DNA from: Skermania sp. ID1734
GTDB lineage: Bacteria > Actinomycetota > Actinomycetes > Mycobacteriales > Mycobacteriaceae
DNA: 64,000 nt
Direction of reading: 5' to 3'
Assembly (NCBI RefSeq): GCF_007489285.1
Contig: NZ_VLIY01000003.1
Span: 310,001-374,000, forward strand
The notes beneath the pieces were generated by a model that searched no databases, was not told the origin of the DNA, and saw only the letters and a program-made list of their open reading frames with translations. Of the stretch, positions 27,970 to 35,846 are shown one piece after another; the stretch's first letter is position 1, and each line of letters begins with the position of its first letter. Position numbers and translations under genes: made by a program.

Positions 27970-28797
27970 CTAGACGTCCTCAGTCTGGCGGTCCTGTTGG
28001 GTTTTGTGGGAATCGGTCTTGTCGTCTTCTTTCGTCGCCTTGTCCTGCTTAGGCCGGCGCACCGGGGTCTTGTCGGCCACTGCAAACGGGTTGCGCTTGG
28101 CCCATTCCGGCAGCTTCGGGCGCGGGTCGTGGTTGCGCCAGGCCAGGATTCCGATGATGGCCGCAGCCGCCAGGGTCACGGCGATGACGAAGCCGGCCCA
28201 GCCGTCGAAGCTGCGGGTGTTGGGATCGGCGTAGTTGACCTCGGCGTGCAGCGTGCTCGACTCACCGGCGGGCAGCTTCCAGGACACGATCGAGTCGCCC
28301 TCACGCGTGCCGTTGGTGGTAGCGACCCGGGCCGGGAAGGCGATGGTGAACTGGACGTCGGAGCCCTGCTCCGGTACCTGCTTCAGGTCGACCTTGCCGT
28401 CCAGCGTCACCAGATCACCCGTGCGGCTCAGCTGCAGTTGGTAGGAACCTGCACTCTGATCCGACATGGCACCGAGTTGCGACACGTCGCCGAAGGACAG
28501 GTCGCTGAAGAACGCCTGGGTGCCCACGTAGCCGTCTTGCTTGTAATCCTGAACGGTGATCTTGTCCGCCAGCGAGTCCGGCGGCTTGAGCTGCGGGCCC
28601 TTGTCACTCTCGTTCTGCGGGATGACGGCCGCGACGATCTGTCCCGACACGCGGTCGTTGGAGGACACACCCATCGACACCTGAACCCGCAAGCAACCGG
28701 CGAGCAAGGGCGACACGAGCAGCATCAACAGGGAGATCGCGACGAGTCTCCCGTGGCGGCGGAACGTCGGCGGGGTAGCGCTGGTGGTCGGCGGCAC
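27970..28797 (-). CDS. lppM: Lipoprotein LppM family
   Basis: A 275-residue lipoprotein homologous to Rv2171 (LppM). Signal sequence RRHGRLVAISLLMLLVSPLLAGC ends in a perfect lipobox (LLAGC). An all-beta domain follows (residues about 30-195), then a second hydrophobic helix near residues 205-228 (GWAGFVIAVTLAAAAIIGILAW) and a charged C-terminal tail rich in Lys, Asp and Thr. In M. tuberculosis LppM affects phagosome traffic and envelope glycolipids. GTG 28797 lies 32 bases after the stop of cruF; no strong ribosome-binding site. The 3' end neighbours or overlaps the GT2 gene. Confidence 0.9.
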   Translation of the reverse strand: MPPTTSATPPTFRRHGRLVAISLLMLLVSPLLAGCLRVQVSMGVSSNDRVSGQIVAAVIPQNESDKGPQLKPPDSLADKITVQDYKQDGYVGTQAFFSDLSFGDVSQLGAMSDQSAGSYQLQLSRTGDLVTLDGKVDLKQVPEQGSDVQFTIAFPARVATTNGTREGDSIVSWKLPAGESSTLHAEVNYADPNTRSFDGWAGFVIAVTLAAAAIIGILAWRNHDPRPKLPEWAKRNPFAVADKTPVRRPKQDKATKEDDKTDSHKTQQDRQTEDV

Positions 28798-28828
28798 AGG
28801 GACATGGTGCCAGGCGGGCGCGGGTCGG

Positions 28829-29632
28829 TCAGGGACTAGGGGCGCGAGTCGCGTCGATCGGCGGCCGTTCACGCATCACCGTGACGATCCGCACGAGCAG
28901 GGGGACACCCAGGATGCCCATGCCCACAAGCCCGTACAGCGCCGAGAATCGCAGCATCGCCCCGGACAGGAAAACTGCATGGGCCAAGCACGAGCCCAGC
29001 CAGGTCCAGACGAACAATGCGACCGGCACGACCGTCGAAACACCCGGCGACAGTTCCCGCGCCGGCAGGGCCTCGATCAGCGCCGTCATCACCAGCGCCA
29101 CGGCGAACCAGCCCAGGTAATTGGTCACCGGAATCGCTGCGAGCCCCGGCAGATTCGGATGCGGCGAACACCACGACCATTGACCGTCGGTCACCATCTG
29201 CGGGTCCAGGTACAGATCCCAGCCGACAATCGTGAGCGCGGCCAGCGAGATCCGCAGCGCGCGACGGCACAGCAGCGCCGCGACCGTCCAGATCGGATAC
29301 ACCCCGGCGGCCCAGGCCAGCGGCACCACCAGCGGCACGCCGGCCACTGCGGGCCCCAGTCGGCCAACGGCGTAGTCGTAGCACCCGAACGGGAAACCTG
29401 TTGTGCTGCCGATGATTTCGACGACTAGGCCGAGCCCGACGGTGACGAGGGCGAAGCCGGCCGCCCAGCCGAACCCGCGTACTACCAGAGCATGGGTCAG
29501 GCATGCGCCGGCCAGCAGCACGACAACGGCCACGGTGATCGCGTCCCGAGCTCCGCCGCTGACGAGGGGATAGACGATCTGAGTGGCGATGCCGCAGGCG
29601 GCCAACACGACCGGAACGCGCTGGCTGCTCAC
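28829..29632 (-). CDS. cruF: CruF-type carotenoid 1',2'-hydratase (DUF422 membrane protein)
   Basis: A 267-residue membrane protein with about eight helices. Motifs EIIGSTTGFPFGCYDY, GVPLVVPLAWAAGVYPIW and GWDLYLDPQMVTDGQWSW are those of CruF, which adds water to the psi end of acyclic or monocyclic carotenoids (Deinococcus, cyanobacteria). The C-terminal half has LSGAMLRFSALYGLVGMG. GTG 29632 overlaps the stop of the upstream CrtO-like gene by four bases (GTGA). The hydroxyl made by CruF would be the glycosylation site for the GT2 enzyme three genes on. Confidence 0.88.
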   Translation of the reverse strand: MSSQRVPVVLAACGIATQIVYPLVSGGARDAITVAVVVLLAGACLTHALVVRGFGWAAGFALVTVGLGLVVEIIGSTTGFPFGCYDYAVGRLGPAVAGVPLVVPLAWAAGVYPIWTVAALLCRRALRISLAALTIVGWDLYLDPQMVTDGQWSWCSPHPNLPGLAAIPVTNYLGWFAVALVMTALIEALPARELSPGVSTVVPVALFVWTWLGSCLAHAVFLSGAMLRFSALYGLVGMGILGVPLLVRIVTVMRERPPIDATRAPSP

Positions 29633-31209
29633 CGCCGCAACCTCGCCACGAGTCGACCGATGCCGGAGGTATCGGCGATCAGCATCCGCGCCACGGTGCG
29701 CCCGCTCGCGCCGCTGACGCCGCCGCCCGGGTGCGTCGACGCGCCCGTCAGGTACAGCCCGGGCGCGGCGGGAACGCGATAACGAGATAGCTCAGGCAAC
29801 GGTCGCCACATCATCATCTGGTCCAGCGACATCTCGACGTGCATGACATTCCCACCCCGCAGGTCCATCTCGCGTTCCAGATCGGCTGGCGACTGCACGT
29901 ACCGATCCAGCACCGAATCGGCGAACCCCGGGGCGGCAGCGTCCACTTCACTGATGATCCGGTCGGCCTCGGCCGCCGCGTGATCGGCCCAGCTCCGTCC
30001 GCCGGAGAGCCGATAGGGATGCCACTGCGACCACAGCGACAGTTGCTGGCGACCGGCCGGCGCGATCGACGGGTCGAGCTGGGAGAAGCTCATGGCCAGC
30101 ACCGCCGGTCGCGGCGGCAATTCACCCGCGAGCGCGGCGCCGTGCGCCAGGCGCAACTGGCGCCGGTCGCTGACCAACAGTTGCAGCCCGGTCGCCGTTT
30201 CCGTCGGTTCGCCCCCGCGATAACGAGGTAGTGCGCTCGCGGCCACTCGCACGACCATCCCGATTCCGGGGCCCACCCGGATGCGCCGCCGCCACTGGCT
30301 CAGGGTGTCCGCGTCGAATCCGCCGCGCTCCAATAGATCCAGCGTGCTCAGCACGTGGCAGCCGGCGATCACCCGGTCGGCGCGAATTGTTTCGCCGGTC
30401 GTGGTGTGGATCGACCAGCCGTCACCGTGGTGTTCCAGCGCTCGCACGCCGCAACCGGATCGCACGGTACCGCCGTCGGAGCGCAGCCGTGCCACGAGCG
30501 CCTCGGTGAGTGCGCCGCTGCCGCCGACGGCCCGCCCCGGCGGCAAGGTGTGCATCAGCGCGGCGAAGCCGACCATCGGTGCGGTACCGGGCTCGGACAT
30601 CGGTGGGCCGGACTGCGCGCCGAACCAGGCCAGCGCGGCCTTGAGTCGCTCGCTGTCGAAATGCATGTCCAGCAACGCGTCCCCGGACATGAGGAATTGC
30701 CGGGACAGTTCGCTGGCCTGTGCGCTGGGCGCGAGACCCCAGAACGAACGCAGCAGGTGCGGGCCGGTTGCGGCGCCACCGAACGCACGCATGACGCGGG
30801 CGCTGCGGGGGCCCCACACGCCGACGAATCGCTCGTAGGCCTGCGCGTCGCGAGCACCACAGGCCGCTTCGATCGAGGCGCAGGTACGGGCCAGCTCGCG
30901 GTGAAAGACGATTCCGGGCGCGTCGGTGTCGGCGGGCGGGGGAGCGAATGCCCACGGGTCGCAGTCGAGGTAACGCAGTCCGAACCGGTCGAGCTCGAGT
31001 TCTTCGATGATGCCGGTGTGCCGGATCATGATGTGCGCCGACGAGCCGCGGTCCACCCGATAGCCCGGCATCCGCTCGACCGTGGAAACCGCGCCGCCGA
31101 GCACCACGTCGCGCTCGAAGACGGTCACCGAGCGGCCGGCGCGGGCCAGGTAGCACGCCGCGACCAGCGCGTTGTGTCCGGAACCGACGATCGCGACGTC
31201 GACGGTCAC
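29629..31209 (-). CDS. CrtO/CrtI-like FAD-dependent carotenoid oxidoreductase
   Basis: A 526-residue FAD-binding amine oxidase-fold protein. The dinucleotide motif VAIVGSGHNALVAACYLARAG and C-terminal LTGASTHPGGGVSGASGRTVARML place it with CrtO ketolases and their relatives rather than with CrtI. It could ketolate or desaturate a carotenoid; the exact reaction cannot be settled here. GTG 31209 overlaps the acetyltransferase stop (GTGA). Both overlaps show a tightly coupled operon, GNAT - CrtO-like - CruF - LppM - GT2. Confidence 0.85.
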   Translation of the reverse strand: MTVDVAIVGSGHNALVAACYLARAGRSVTVFERDVVLGGAVSTVERMPGYRVDRGSSAHIMIRHTGIIEELELDRFGLRYLDCDPWAFAPPPADTDAPGIVFHRELARTCASIEAACGARDAQAYERFVGVWGPRSARVMRAFGGAATGPHLLRSFWGLAPSAQASELSRQFLMSGDALLDMHFDSERLKAALAWFGAQSGPPMSEPGTAPMVGFAALMHTLPPGRAVGGSGALTEALVARLRSDGGTVRSGCGVRALEHHGDGWSIHTTTGETIRADRVIAGCHVLSTLDLLERGGFDADTLSQWRRRIRVGPGIGMVVRVAASALPRYRGGEPTETATGLQLLVSDRRQLRLAHGAALAGELPPRPAVLAMSFSQLDPSIAPAGRQQLSLWSQWHPYRLSGGRSWADHAAAEADRIISEVDAAAPGFADSVLDRYVQSPADLEREMDLRGGNVMHVEMSLDQMMMWRPLPELSRYRVPAAPGLYLTGASTHPGGGVSGASGRTVARMLIADTSGIGRLVARLRR

Positions 31210-31838
31210 CCTGCTGGCTCCGATCCCGCGGCCAGCGGGAGATCTGCGCCGAGAATCGCGAACGGACGGTTGTCTCCGGCGAACGTGAAGCCGCGCACGA
31301 CGTCGGCAAACCCCAACCGTCGATAGAGTCGCCAGGCCCGATTGTTCTCCCCGGCGACCTCGGGCGTGGAGAGCAAGGCGATGCGCTCGGTGCGCGGTTC
31401 GAGCAGCCTGCGCGCGAGTTGTTCGCCGAGTCCGTTGCCTTGCGCGGCCGGGTGCACGTGCAGTTCGGTCAGCTCGAAGTAGTTCGACAGCGTCTGCTGG
31501 GCGTCCGCTTCGGACCAGCCCGCACGGCGCATGCCGCTGTGTACCTGCTGGTGCCACCATTGATGCGGCGCACCCCGGTAGCCGTAGGTGATCGCGACCA
31601 GCGGCGCGGCCTCCAAGTCCGCGCTCACTCCGGGCGACGTGAGCACCGCACCGACTGCCCGCCACCCCGGCCGAGACATGTGTTCCGCCCACATCGGGGC
31701 CCGGTGGTGCTCGGTCCCGCGCGGGTAATCCATGGCGGCCACATAGATGGCCAGCGCCTCGCGCAGGCGGGCCCGCAACTGCGGGGCGGACAGGTCGATG
31801 ATGACCGGTGCCCGGACAGGTTCGCTGACGACCGCCAT
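31206..31838 (-). CDS. GNAT-family N-acetyltransferase (Rv2170 type)
   Basis: A 210-residue acetyltransferase homologous to Rv2170. The acetyl-CoA-binding region is ELHVHPAAQGNGLGEQLARRLLE (the RxxGxG-like loop here QGNGLG), and the C-terminal GNAT strand is AWRLYRRLGFADVVRGFTF. ATG 31838 follows GAAGGGGTG. It heads the operon with the carotenoid genes CrtO-like and cruF. M. tuberculosis Rv2170 was reported to acetylate isocitrate dehydrogenase, so its link to carotenoids may be only positional. A LexA-like box is about 50-65 bases upstream. Confidence 0.88.
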   Translation of the reverse strand: MAVVSEPVRAPVIIDLSAPQLRARLREALAIYVAAMDYPRGTEHHRAPMWAEHMSRPGWRAVGAVLTSPGVSADLEAAPLVAITYGYRGAPHQWWHQQVHSGMRRAGWSEADAQQTLSNYFELTELHVHPAAQGNGLGEQLARRLLEPRTERIALLSTPEVAGENNRAWRLYRRLGFADVVRGFTFAGDNRPFAILGADLPLAAGSEPAG

Positions 31839-31889
31839 CACCCCTTCGGTGGCCAAAACTTGTCGGTGGGCGCAGATACATTGAAGCCG

Positions 31890-31905
31890 TCGAATAGCTG
31901 TTCGA
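31890..31905. promoter_or_regulatory. Near-consensus mycobacterial LexA (SOS) box
   Basis: TCGAATAGCTGTTCGA fits the mycobacterial SOS box TCGAAC-N4-GTTCGA with one mismatch among the twelve fixed bases (T for C at position 6). It lies in the 120-base divergent region, 52 bases from the GNAT start and 54 bases from the HEPN gene start, where it could repress either or both. Confidence 0.6.
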
Positions 31906-31958
31906 TACAAGCTAGTGCAAATTCGAGCCGTGAGGGTGAAGTAAGGGGGCGGGAGAAG

Positions 31959-32393
31959 ATGACAGGTCGAACCGGGCAGCAACCGAACGGGCAGGCGTGG
32001 GCCTTGTTGCAGCGCGCGGATCGGCTGTTGACGTGCGCGGCGGGCGAGGAGTCCGCACCCGAGCGATTCCGGGCGGCTTATGTGGCGGCACTGCGTGGCG
32101 CCGCGGTCGTGCTGGCCGCGGCCGGACCGGCGGCCGCGCGTAAGCGCACCCGAAACGCCTGGCGGCTGATGGCGGACATCGCGCCGGAATTCCTCATGTG
32201 GTCGCAGTACTTTGCCGACCACTCCGAGACGCGGGCGGCGCTGGAAGCAGGCATCAGCCGACCGGTCACTGCGGCTGCGGCCGACGAGTTCTATGCGAGA
32301 GTGGGGGCGTTCCTGCACGATGTGGAGGACTTCCTGCGGGATTCGGCGCGCTCTGCGTCCGGTGGCGAGGCGTCCCGGAACATCTCCGCCTAG
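31959..32393 (+). CDS. HEPN-family protein (SAV_6107 type)
   Basis: A 144-residue all-helical protein that looks like the SAV_6107 HEPN family of actinobacteria: LLQRADRLLTCAAGEESAPERFRAAYVAALRGAAVVLAAAGPAA and then RTRNAWRLMADIAPEFLMWSQYFADHS. HEPN proteins include RNases and parts of toxin-antitoxin and defence systems; here the classical RxxxxH is not obvious. ATG 31959 has GGGAG seven bases upstream. A LexA-like box stands 54 bases before the start, so it may be induced by DNA damage. Function unknown. Confidence 0.75.
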   Translation: MTGRTGQQPNGQAWALLQRADRLLTCAAGEESAPERFRAAYVAALRGAAVVLAAAGPAAARKRTRNAWRLMADIAPEFLMWSQYFADHSETRAALEAGISRPVTAAAADEFYARVGAFLHDVEDFLRDSARSASGGEASRNISA

Positions 32394-32580
32394 CCGTTCA
32401 ACATGGGCTTTTGTTAGTGGTGGTGGGTAAGGAACAAGGTCGCCAATGTTGACAAGTCGTATCCGGAGGAGGTGGTACGGGCTACATTCTGCTCGTATCA
32501 TTGATGTTAGGTAGCCGCAAAGGTCGGCTACTCGTCGTCTAGGCGTAGACGACGACAAGCCCGAGTGCCAGGAGGGGACC

Positions 32581-33012
32581 GTGCCACTCTCCGAGCACGA
32601 GCAGCGGATGCTCGATCAGATCGAGAGCGCTCTCTATGCTGAGGACCCGAAATTCGCCTCGTCCGTGCGAGGCGGTCGCCTGCGCGGGGCAACCAGCCGA
32701 CGGAGGCTGCAAGCCGCCGCGCTCTTTGTGGTGGGACTGGTGCTCCTGGTCGCCGGCGTTGCGCTGCCGAAGGTCGGCGGTTTCCCGATCATCAGTCTGA
32801 TCGGATTCGTCGTGATGTTCGGGGCAGGCGTTCTGCTGTTGCTCGGCGGTGCTCGCGACAAGGCGCGCCGGGGTATGCCCGGAGCGCGCGGTCACGATTC
32901 ACACGGAAAGCCGGGCAAGCCCGGTAGTGGCCGGGCCCGTGGACCCCGGCGCTCAGGCGGTTTCTCAGCCCGCATGGAAGACCGATTCCGGCGCCGGTTC
33001 GAGCAAGACTGA
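32581..33012 (+). CDS. DUF3040 small membrane protein (Rv2169c type)
   Basis: A 143-residue membrane protein homologous to Rv2169c. The N-terminus MPLSEHEQRMLDQIESALYAEDPKFASSVRGG is nearly the same as in M. tuberculosis. Two membrane helices follow (about residues 45-62 LFVVGLVLLVAGVALP and 65-85 ISLIGFVVMFGAGVLLLL). The C-terminus is basic and Gly/Pro/Ser rich, ending RMEDRFRRRFEQD. GTG 32581 follows AGGAGGGG. It is followed by an intrinsic terminator at 33031 and then the mraZ promoter, so it is separate from the dcw operon. Confidence 0.92.
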   Translation: MPLSEHEQRMLDQIESALYAEDPKFASSVRGGRLRGATSRRRLQAAALFVVGLVLLVAGVALPKVGGFPIISLIGFVVMFGAGVLLLLGGARDKARRGMPGARGHDSHGKPGKPGSGRARGPRRSGGFSARMEDRFRRRFEQD

Positions 33013-33030
33013 CACTCTCGCTGAACGATT

Positions 33031-33067
33031 AGGGCACTGCACCCAGTGGGGTCGGTGCCCTTTTTTT
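33031..33067 (+). terminator. Rho-independent terminator after the DUF3040 gene
   Basis: AGGGCAC (33031-33037) pairs with GTGCCCT (33055-33061), followed by a run of seven T. The loop contains a further ACCC/GGGT pairing. A T-tract of this length is rare in mycobacteria. Confidence 0.8.
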
Positions 33068-33360
33068 GTGCAGTCACTTCCGTTTCGCGTCCCGTGTCGA
33101 CGATTCGCGTCCTGTATTCGGGGAGCGAGGCGCGCAGACGGAACGCGAGCCCACCACGCGCCCCACTTTCCGCCACCGCGCGCCTGAAGCGACGCTCGTA
33201 CACCGCTGTCCTGGGCATTTGCCGCTCAAACGACCACCACGTGGCCGCATACAGCCCGCTAGAACACGCCGAGCGCGGCCTCGCCGCCAAAAATCCCCCA
33301 CCGCCCTCCACCGCTACTACCTGCGCTTTCGCATCTGCAGCGGAAAGAAACTGTCGAGTT
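33068..33360. other. Gene-free region upstream of mraZ with repeat-like sequence
   Basis: About 290 bases without a credible gene. The left part (33068-33150) shares TGTGCAGT, CTTCC and AGACGGA(A/G)CGCGA with the palindrome at 19848-19915. The rest has no motif that I can interpret. Confidence 0.4.
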
Positions 33361-33400
33361 GTGATTGAAAGTGGGGGAAAGTGGGGTAATGTGGTGCACA
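33361..33400 (+). promoter_or_regulatory. mraZ promoter with MraZ operator repeats
   Basis: A SigA-type promoter: TTGAAA (33365-33370), 16 bases, TAATGT (33387-33392). Overlapping it are four direct repeats in exact ten-base register starting GTG at 33361, 33371, 33381 and 33391, two reading GTGGGG. MraZ proteins bind GTG/TGGG direct repeats spaced by one helical turn before their own operon, so this is the likely autoregulatory site. Confidence 0.75.
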
Positions 33401-33434
33401 TCGGAGAGCGATGGAGGCTCGTGGGAGGTGTCGA

Positions 33435-33866
33435 GTGTTTCTCGGTACCTACACGCCAAAGCTCGATGACAAGGGGCGGCTCACGCTGCCGGCCAAGTTT
33501 CGCGACGCACTGGCGGGAGGGTTGATGGTCACCAAGTGGCAGGACCACAGCCTCGCCGTCTACCCGCGGGAGGAATTCGCGAAAGTCGCCAAGCGTGCGG
33601 TGGCGGCATCGCGCACCAATCCCGAGGCTCGGGCATTCGTCCGAAACCTGGGTGCGGGTACCGATGAGCAGCATCCGGACGCGCAGGGACGCATCACGTT
33701 GTCCCCGGCGCACCGGGCGTACGCCAACTTGACCAAGGAATGCGTGGTCATCGGGTCGGTCGACTTCCTAGAAATCTGGGACAAGGCCGCCTGGGAGAGC
33801 TACCTCGCAGAGAACGAAGAGACCTATTCACAGGCCATCGACGAGTCATTGGGCGGCATCGTCTAA
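33435..33866 (+). CDS. mraZ: Transcriptional regulator MraZ
   Basis: A 143-residue DNA-binding protein, first gene of the division and wall cluster, same length as in M. tuberculosis. It forms rings of subunits with two SpoVT/AbrB-like half domains, each having a DxxxR motif: DDKGR (11-15) in [18 protein letters not shown] and DAQGR (near 84-88) in the second half. It regulates its own operon by binding GTGGG repeats (33361-33400). GTG 33435 follows GGGAGG; an in-frame upstream ATG 33411 is not used in relatives. The next gene rsmH is 163 bases downstream. Confidence 0.97.
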   Translation: MFLGTYTPKLDDKGRLTLPAKFRDALAGGLMVTKWQDHSLAVYPREEFAKVAKRAVAASRTNPEARAFVRNLGAGTDEQHPDAQGRITLSPAHRAYANLTKECVVIGSVDFLEIWDKAAWESYLAENEETYSQAIDESLGGIV

Positions 33867-33891
33867 CCGCCCAGCCGAGTCGAGTGCCGCG

Positions 33892-33955
33892 AGGCCTCTG
33901 CCCGGCGGACCCTGACGCACTTCCCCAGCGCCAGGTTTCGCTCGGGCAGAGACCT
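33892..33955. repeat. 12-bp inverted repeat between mraZ and rsmH
   Basis: AGGCCTCTGCCC (33892-33903) and GGGCAGAGACCT (33944-33955) pair with one mismatch, separated by 40 bases. It may be an attenuation or partial-termination structure that separates mraZ from the rest of the operon. Confidence 0.45.
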
Positions 33956-34029
33956 AGCGGTATTCGTCCATCCAGCGGGCAGCAATGTAGTGCGGCACGA
34001 GCGGCAACTGGAGCAACCGGAGGGCACTG

Positions 34030-35031
34030 GTGGGTAGCGACGAACCCCGCGATCCCGCTCCGAACGACGCTCGCCACATACCCGTCCTGCTGCAGCGAGC
34101 TGACGAACTACTCGGCCCGGCCATCGAGGCGGCGCAGCTACCGGTCCTCATCGACGCCACTCTGGGCTTGGGTGGGCATGCCGAACACTTCCTGCGGACC
34201 TATCCAACGTTGCGGCTGATCGGCCTCGACCGTGACCAGGAAGCACTACGTGCGACGGCGTCCCGCCTGGCGTCGTATCAAGCCCGAATCACATTGGTAC
34301 ACAGCACATATGACGGCATCGCCGCCGCGCTCGAACAGGCCGGATTGGCGCCGGTGGAGTCGGTGGCCGCGATCCTGTTCGATCTCGGGGTGTCGTCCAT
34401 GCAGCTCGACGAGGTCGAGCGCGGGTTCGCCTACTCCGTCGACGCTCCGCTCGACATGCGAATGGATCAGACCCGCGGCGCCACGGCCGCAGACGTCCTC
34501 AACACCTACAGTCACGGCGACCTCGCGCGCATCCTCAAGACCTACGGCGAGGAGCGGTTCGCCGGACGCGTCGCCAGCGAAATCGTCAAGCGCCGCCGGG
34601 TCAAGCCGTTCACGACCAGTGCCGAGCTGGTGCAACTGCTCTACGACGTCATTCCCGCGGCGACCCGGCGCACTGGCGGGCACCCCGCCAAGCGGACCTT
34701 CCAGGCGCTGCGGGTGGAGGTCAACGGCGAGTTGGACATCCTGCGCGCCGCCATCCCGGCAGCCATCGATGCGTTGGCGCTGGGCGGTCGGGTGGTGTTC
34801 ATGTCCTACCAGTCGCTCGAGGACCGGGTGGTCAAACACGAACTGGCGGCGCGGTCGGTGTCGCGCACGCCGCCGGGACTGCCCGTCGAGCTGCCCGGCA
34901 TGGGCCCCGAACTGCGCCTGCTCACCCGCGGCGCGGAACGCGCATCAGAGGCAGAAATAGAGCAGAACCCGAGGTCGGCGCCGGTGCGCATGCGCGCCGC
35001 GGAACGAATTGCCAGGAGGTCGGCGGCGTGA
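34030..35031 (+). CDS. rsmH: 16S rRNA (cytosine1402-N4) methyltransferase
   Basis: SAM-dependent methyltransferase of 333 residues (also named MraW) that methylates N4 of C1402 in 16S rRNA, in the ribosome decoding center. Motifs: [29 protein letters not shown] (SAM site), [50 protein letters not shown] and [21 protein letters not shown] 34030 follows GGAGGG. The gene ends overlapping ftsL (GTGA). Confidence 0.97.
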   Translation: MGSDEPRDPAPNDARHIPVLLQRADELLGPAIEAAQLPVLIDATLGLGGHAEHFLRTYPTLRLIGLDRDQEALRATASRLASYQARITLVHSTYDGIAAALEQAGLAPVESVAAILFDLGVSSMQLDEVERGFAYSVDAPLDMRMDQTRGATAADVLNTYSHGDLARILKTYGEERFAGRVASEIVKRRRVKPFTTSAELVQLLYDVIPAATRRTGGHPAKRTFQALRVEVNGELDILRAAIPAAIDALALGGRVVFMSYQSLEDRVVKHELAARSVSRTPPGLPVELPGMGPELRLLTRGAERASEAEIEQNPRSAPVRMRAAERIARRSAA

Positions 35032-35846
35032 ATGTGGCAGTGAAGACCCGCAACGGGACCAAGGCCCGCAATGAGATCAAGGCCCGCAACGAGACGCCGC
35101 GGCGGGGCAAGAAGGAACACAAGCCCGCGAAAAAGCAGACAGCGCAACAGAAGGCAGCGCAACAGAAGGCAGCGCAACAGCGTCAGGGCGGCGCGCTCGC
35201 CGTGCGCAAGAAGCCAACCGAGGACGCGGCCGGCGCCAAATCCGGCGCGGCCCGGCGCGCCTACGAGCGCCGTCAGCAACGCGCGACCCTCGTACTCGGC
35301 CCCGGCGCGACGCCGGGCACGCTGCCGCGGCGAGCCAACTCGCTGGCCGCCAAAATCCCTTATGTCGCAACAATTCTGGGCCTCCTCGGGGCCGGCCTGG
35401 TGGTCACCCTGCTGCTGACCACCCGTTCGGCGGAAGATAGCTACCAACTCACCGACGCGCGCGACACCAATCAGCACCTGTCCCAGGTGAAGGCCGGTCT
35501 CGAACGCGACGTTGCCGCCGCCGATTCCGCCCCGGACCTCGCCGCACGGGCGCGCCAACTCGGAATGATCCCGGCCGTCGACCCGGCGCGGCTGGTCGTC
35601 GCGCCGGACGGATCGGTGCAGGTGGTCGGCAAGCCGGCACCGGCCCAGGGCGCGCCGGCGCCGCTGTTGAACGCATCGAATCCGTCCCTGTCGCTGTCGG
35701 AAGCGCCGACGTATGTCACGCCCCAGCCGCAGCCGACCGTCACCCGCGCCACGCCGCAAGTGACTAATGGGGCGCAAGTGAATGCTTCGGGTGAACAATT
35801 GGTGCCCATGAGCATTCCGGCGGGCACTGGGGGCCACGGGCAGTGA
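35028..35846 (+). CDS. ftsL: Cell division protein FtsL (bitopic, with basic repeat N-terminus)
   Basis: A 272-residue single-pass membrane protein of the divisome homologous to Rv2164c. The cytoplasmic N-terminus (about 112 residues) is highly basic and contains two runs of tandem repeats: K-(T/A)-R-N-(G/E)-x three times (35043-35096) and KAAQQ units (35141-35180). The membrane helix is near residues 113-133 ([20 protein letters not shown]), then a short leucine-zipper-like helix ([23 protein letters not shown]) and a Pro-rich end. In mycobacteria FtsL joins FtsQ/DivIC and the FtsW-PbpB synthase. GTG 35028 overlaps rsmH. Confidence 0.88.
   Translation: MNVAVKTRNGTKARNEIKARNETPRRGKKEHKPAKKQTAQQKAAQQKAAQQRQGGALAVRKKPTEDAAGAKSGAARRAYERRQQRATLVLGPGATPGTLPRRANSLAAKIPYVATILGLLGAGLVVTLLLTTRSAEDSYQLTDARDTNQHLSQVKAGLERDVAAADSAPDLAARARQLGMIPAVDPARLVVAPDGSVQVVGKPAPAQGAPAPLLNASNPSLSLSEAPTYVTPQPQPTVTRATPQVTNGAQVNASGEQLVPMSIPAGTGGHGQ
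35043..35096 (+). repeat. Three 18-bp tandem repeats in ftsL
   Basis: Units at 35043, 35061 and 35079 begin AAGRCCCGCAAYG and encode [18 protein letters not shown]. In-frame tandem units can change the length of the FtsL cytoplasmic tail by slippage. Confidence 0.8.
35141..35180 (+). repeat. 15-bp tandem repeats in ftsL
   Basis: AGCGCAACAGAAGGC occurs perfectly at 35141-35155 and 35156-35170, then a partial copy (AGCGCAACAG) to 35180. It encodes AQQKA units. Confidence 0.85.

Noticed and set aside
29629-31881. A 750-residue extension of the CrtO-like frame
   Set aside because: The extra part overlaps the GNAT gene in another frame and is Arg/Pro-rich shadow sequence; the FAD motif begins just after GTG 31209.
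32449-32454. TTGACA as a -35 of the DUF3040 gene
   Set aside because: No TANNNT hexamer at 16-18 bases downstream; several weak -10 candidates only.
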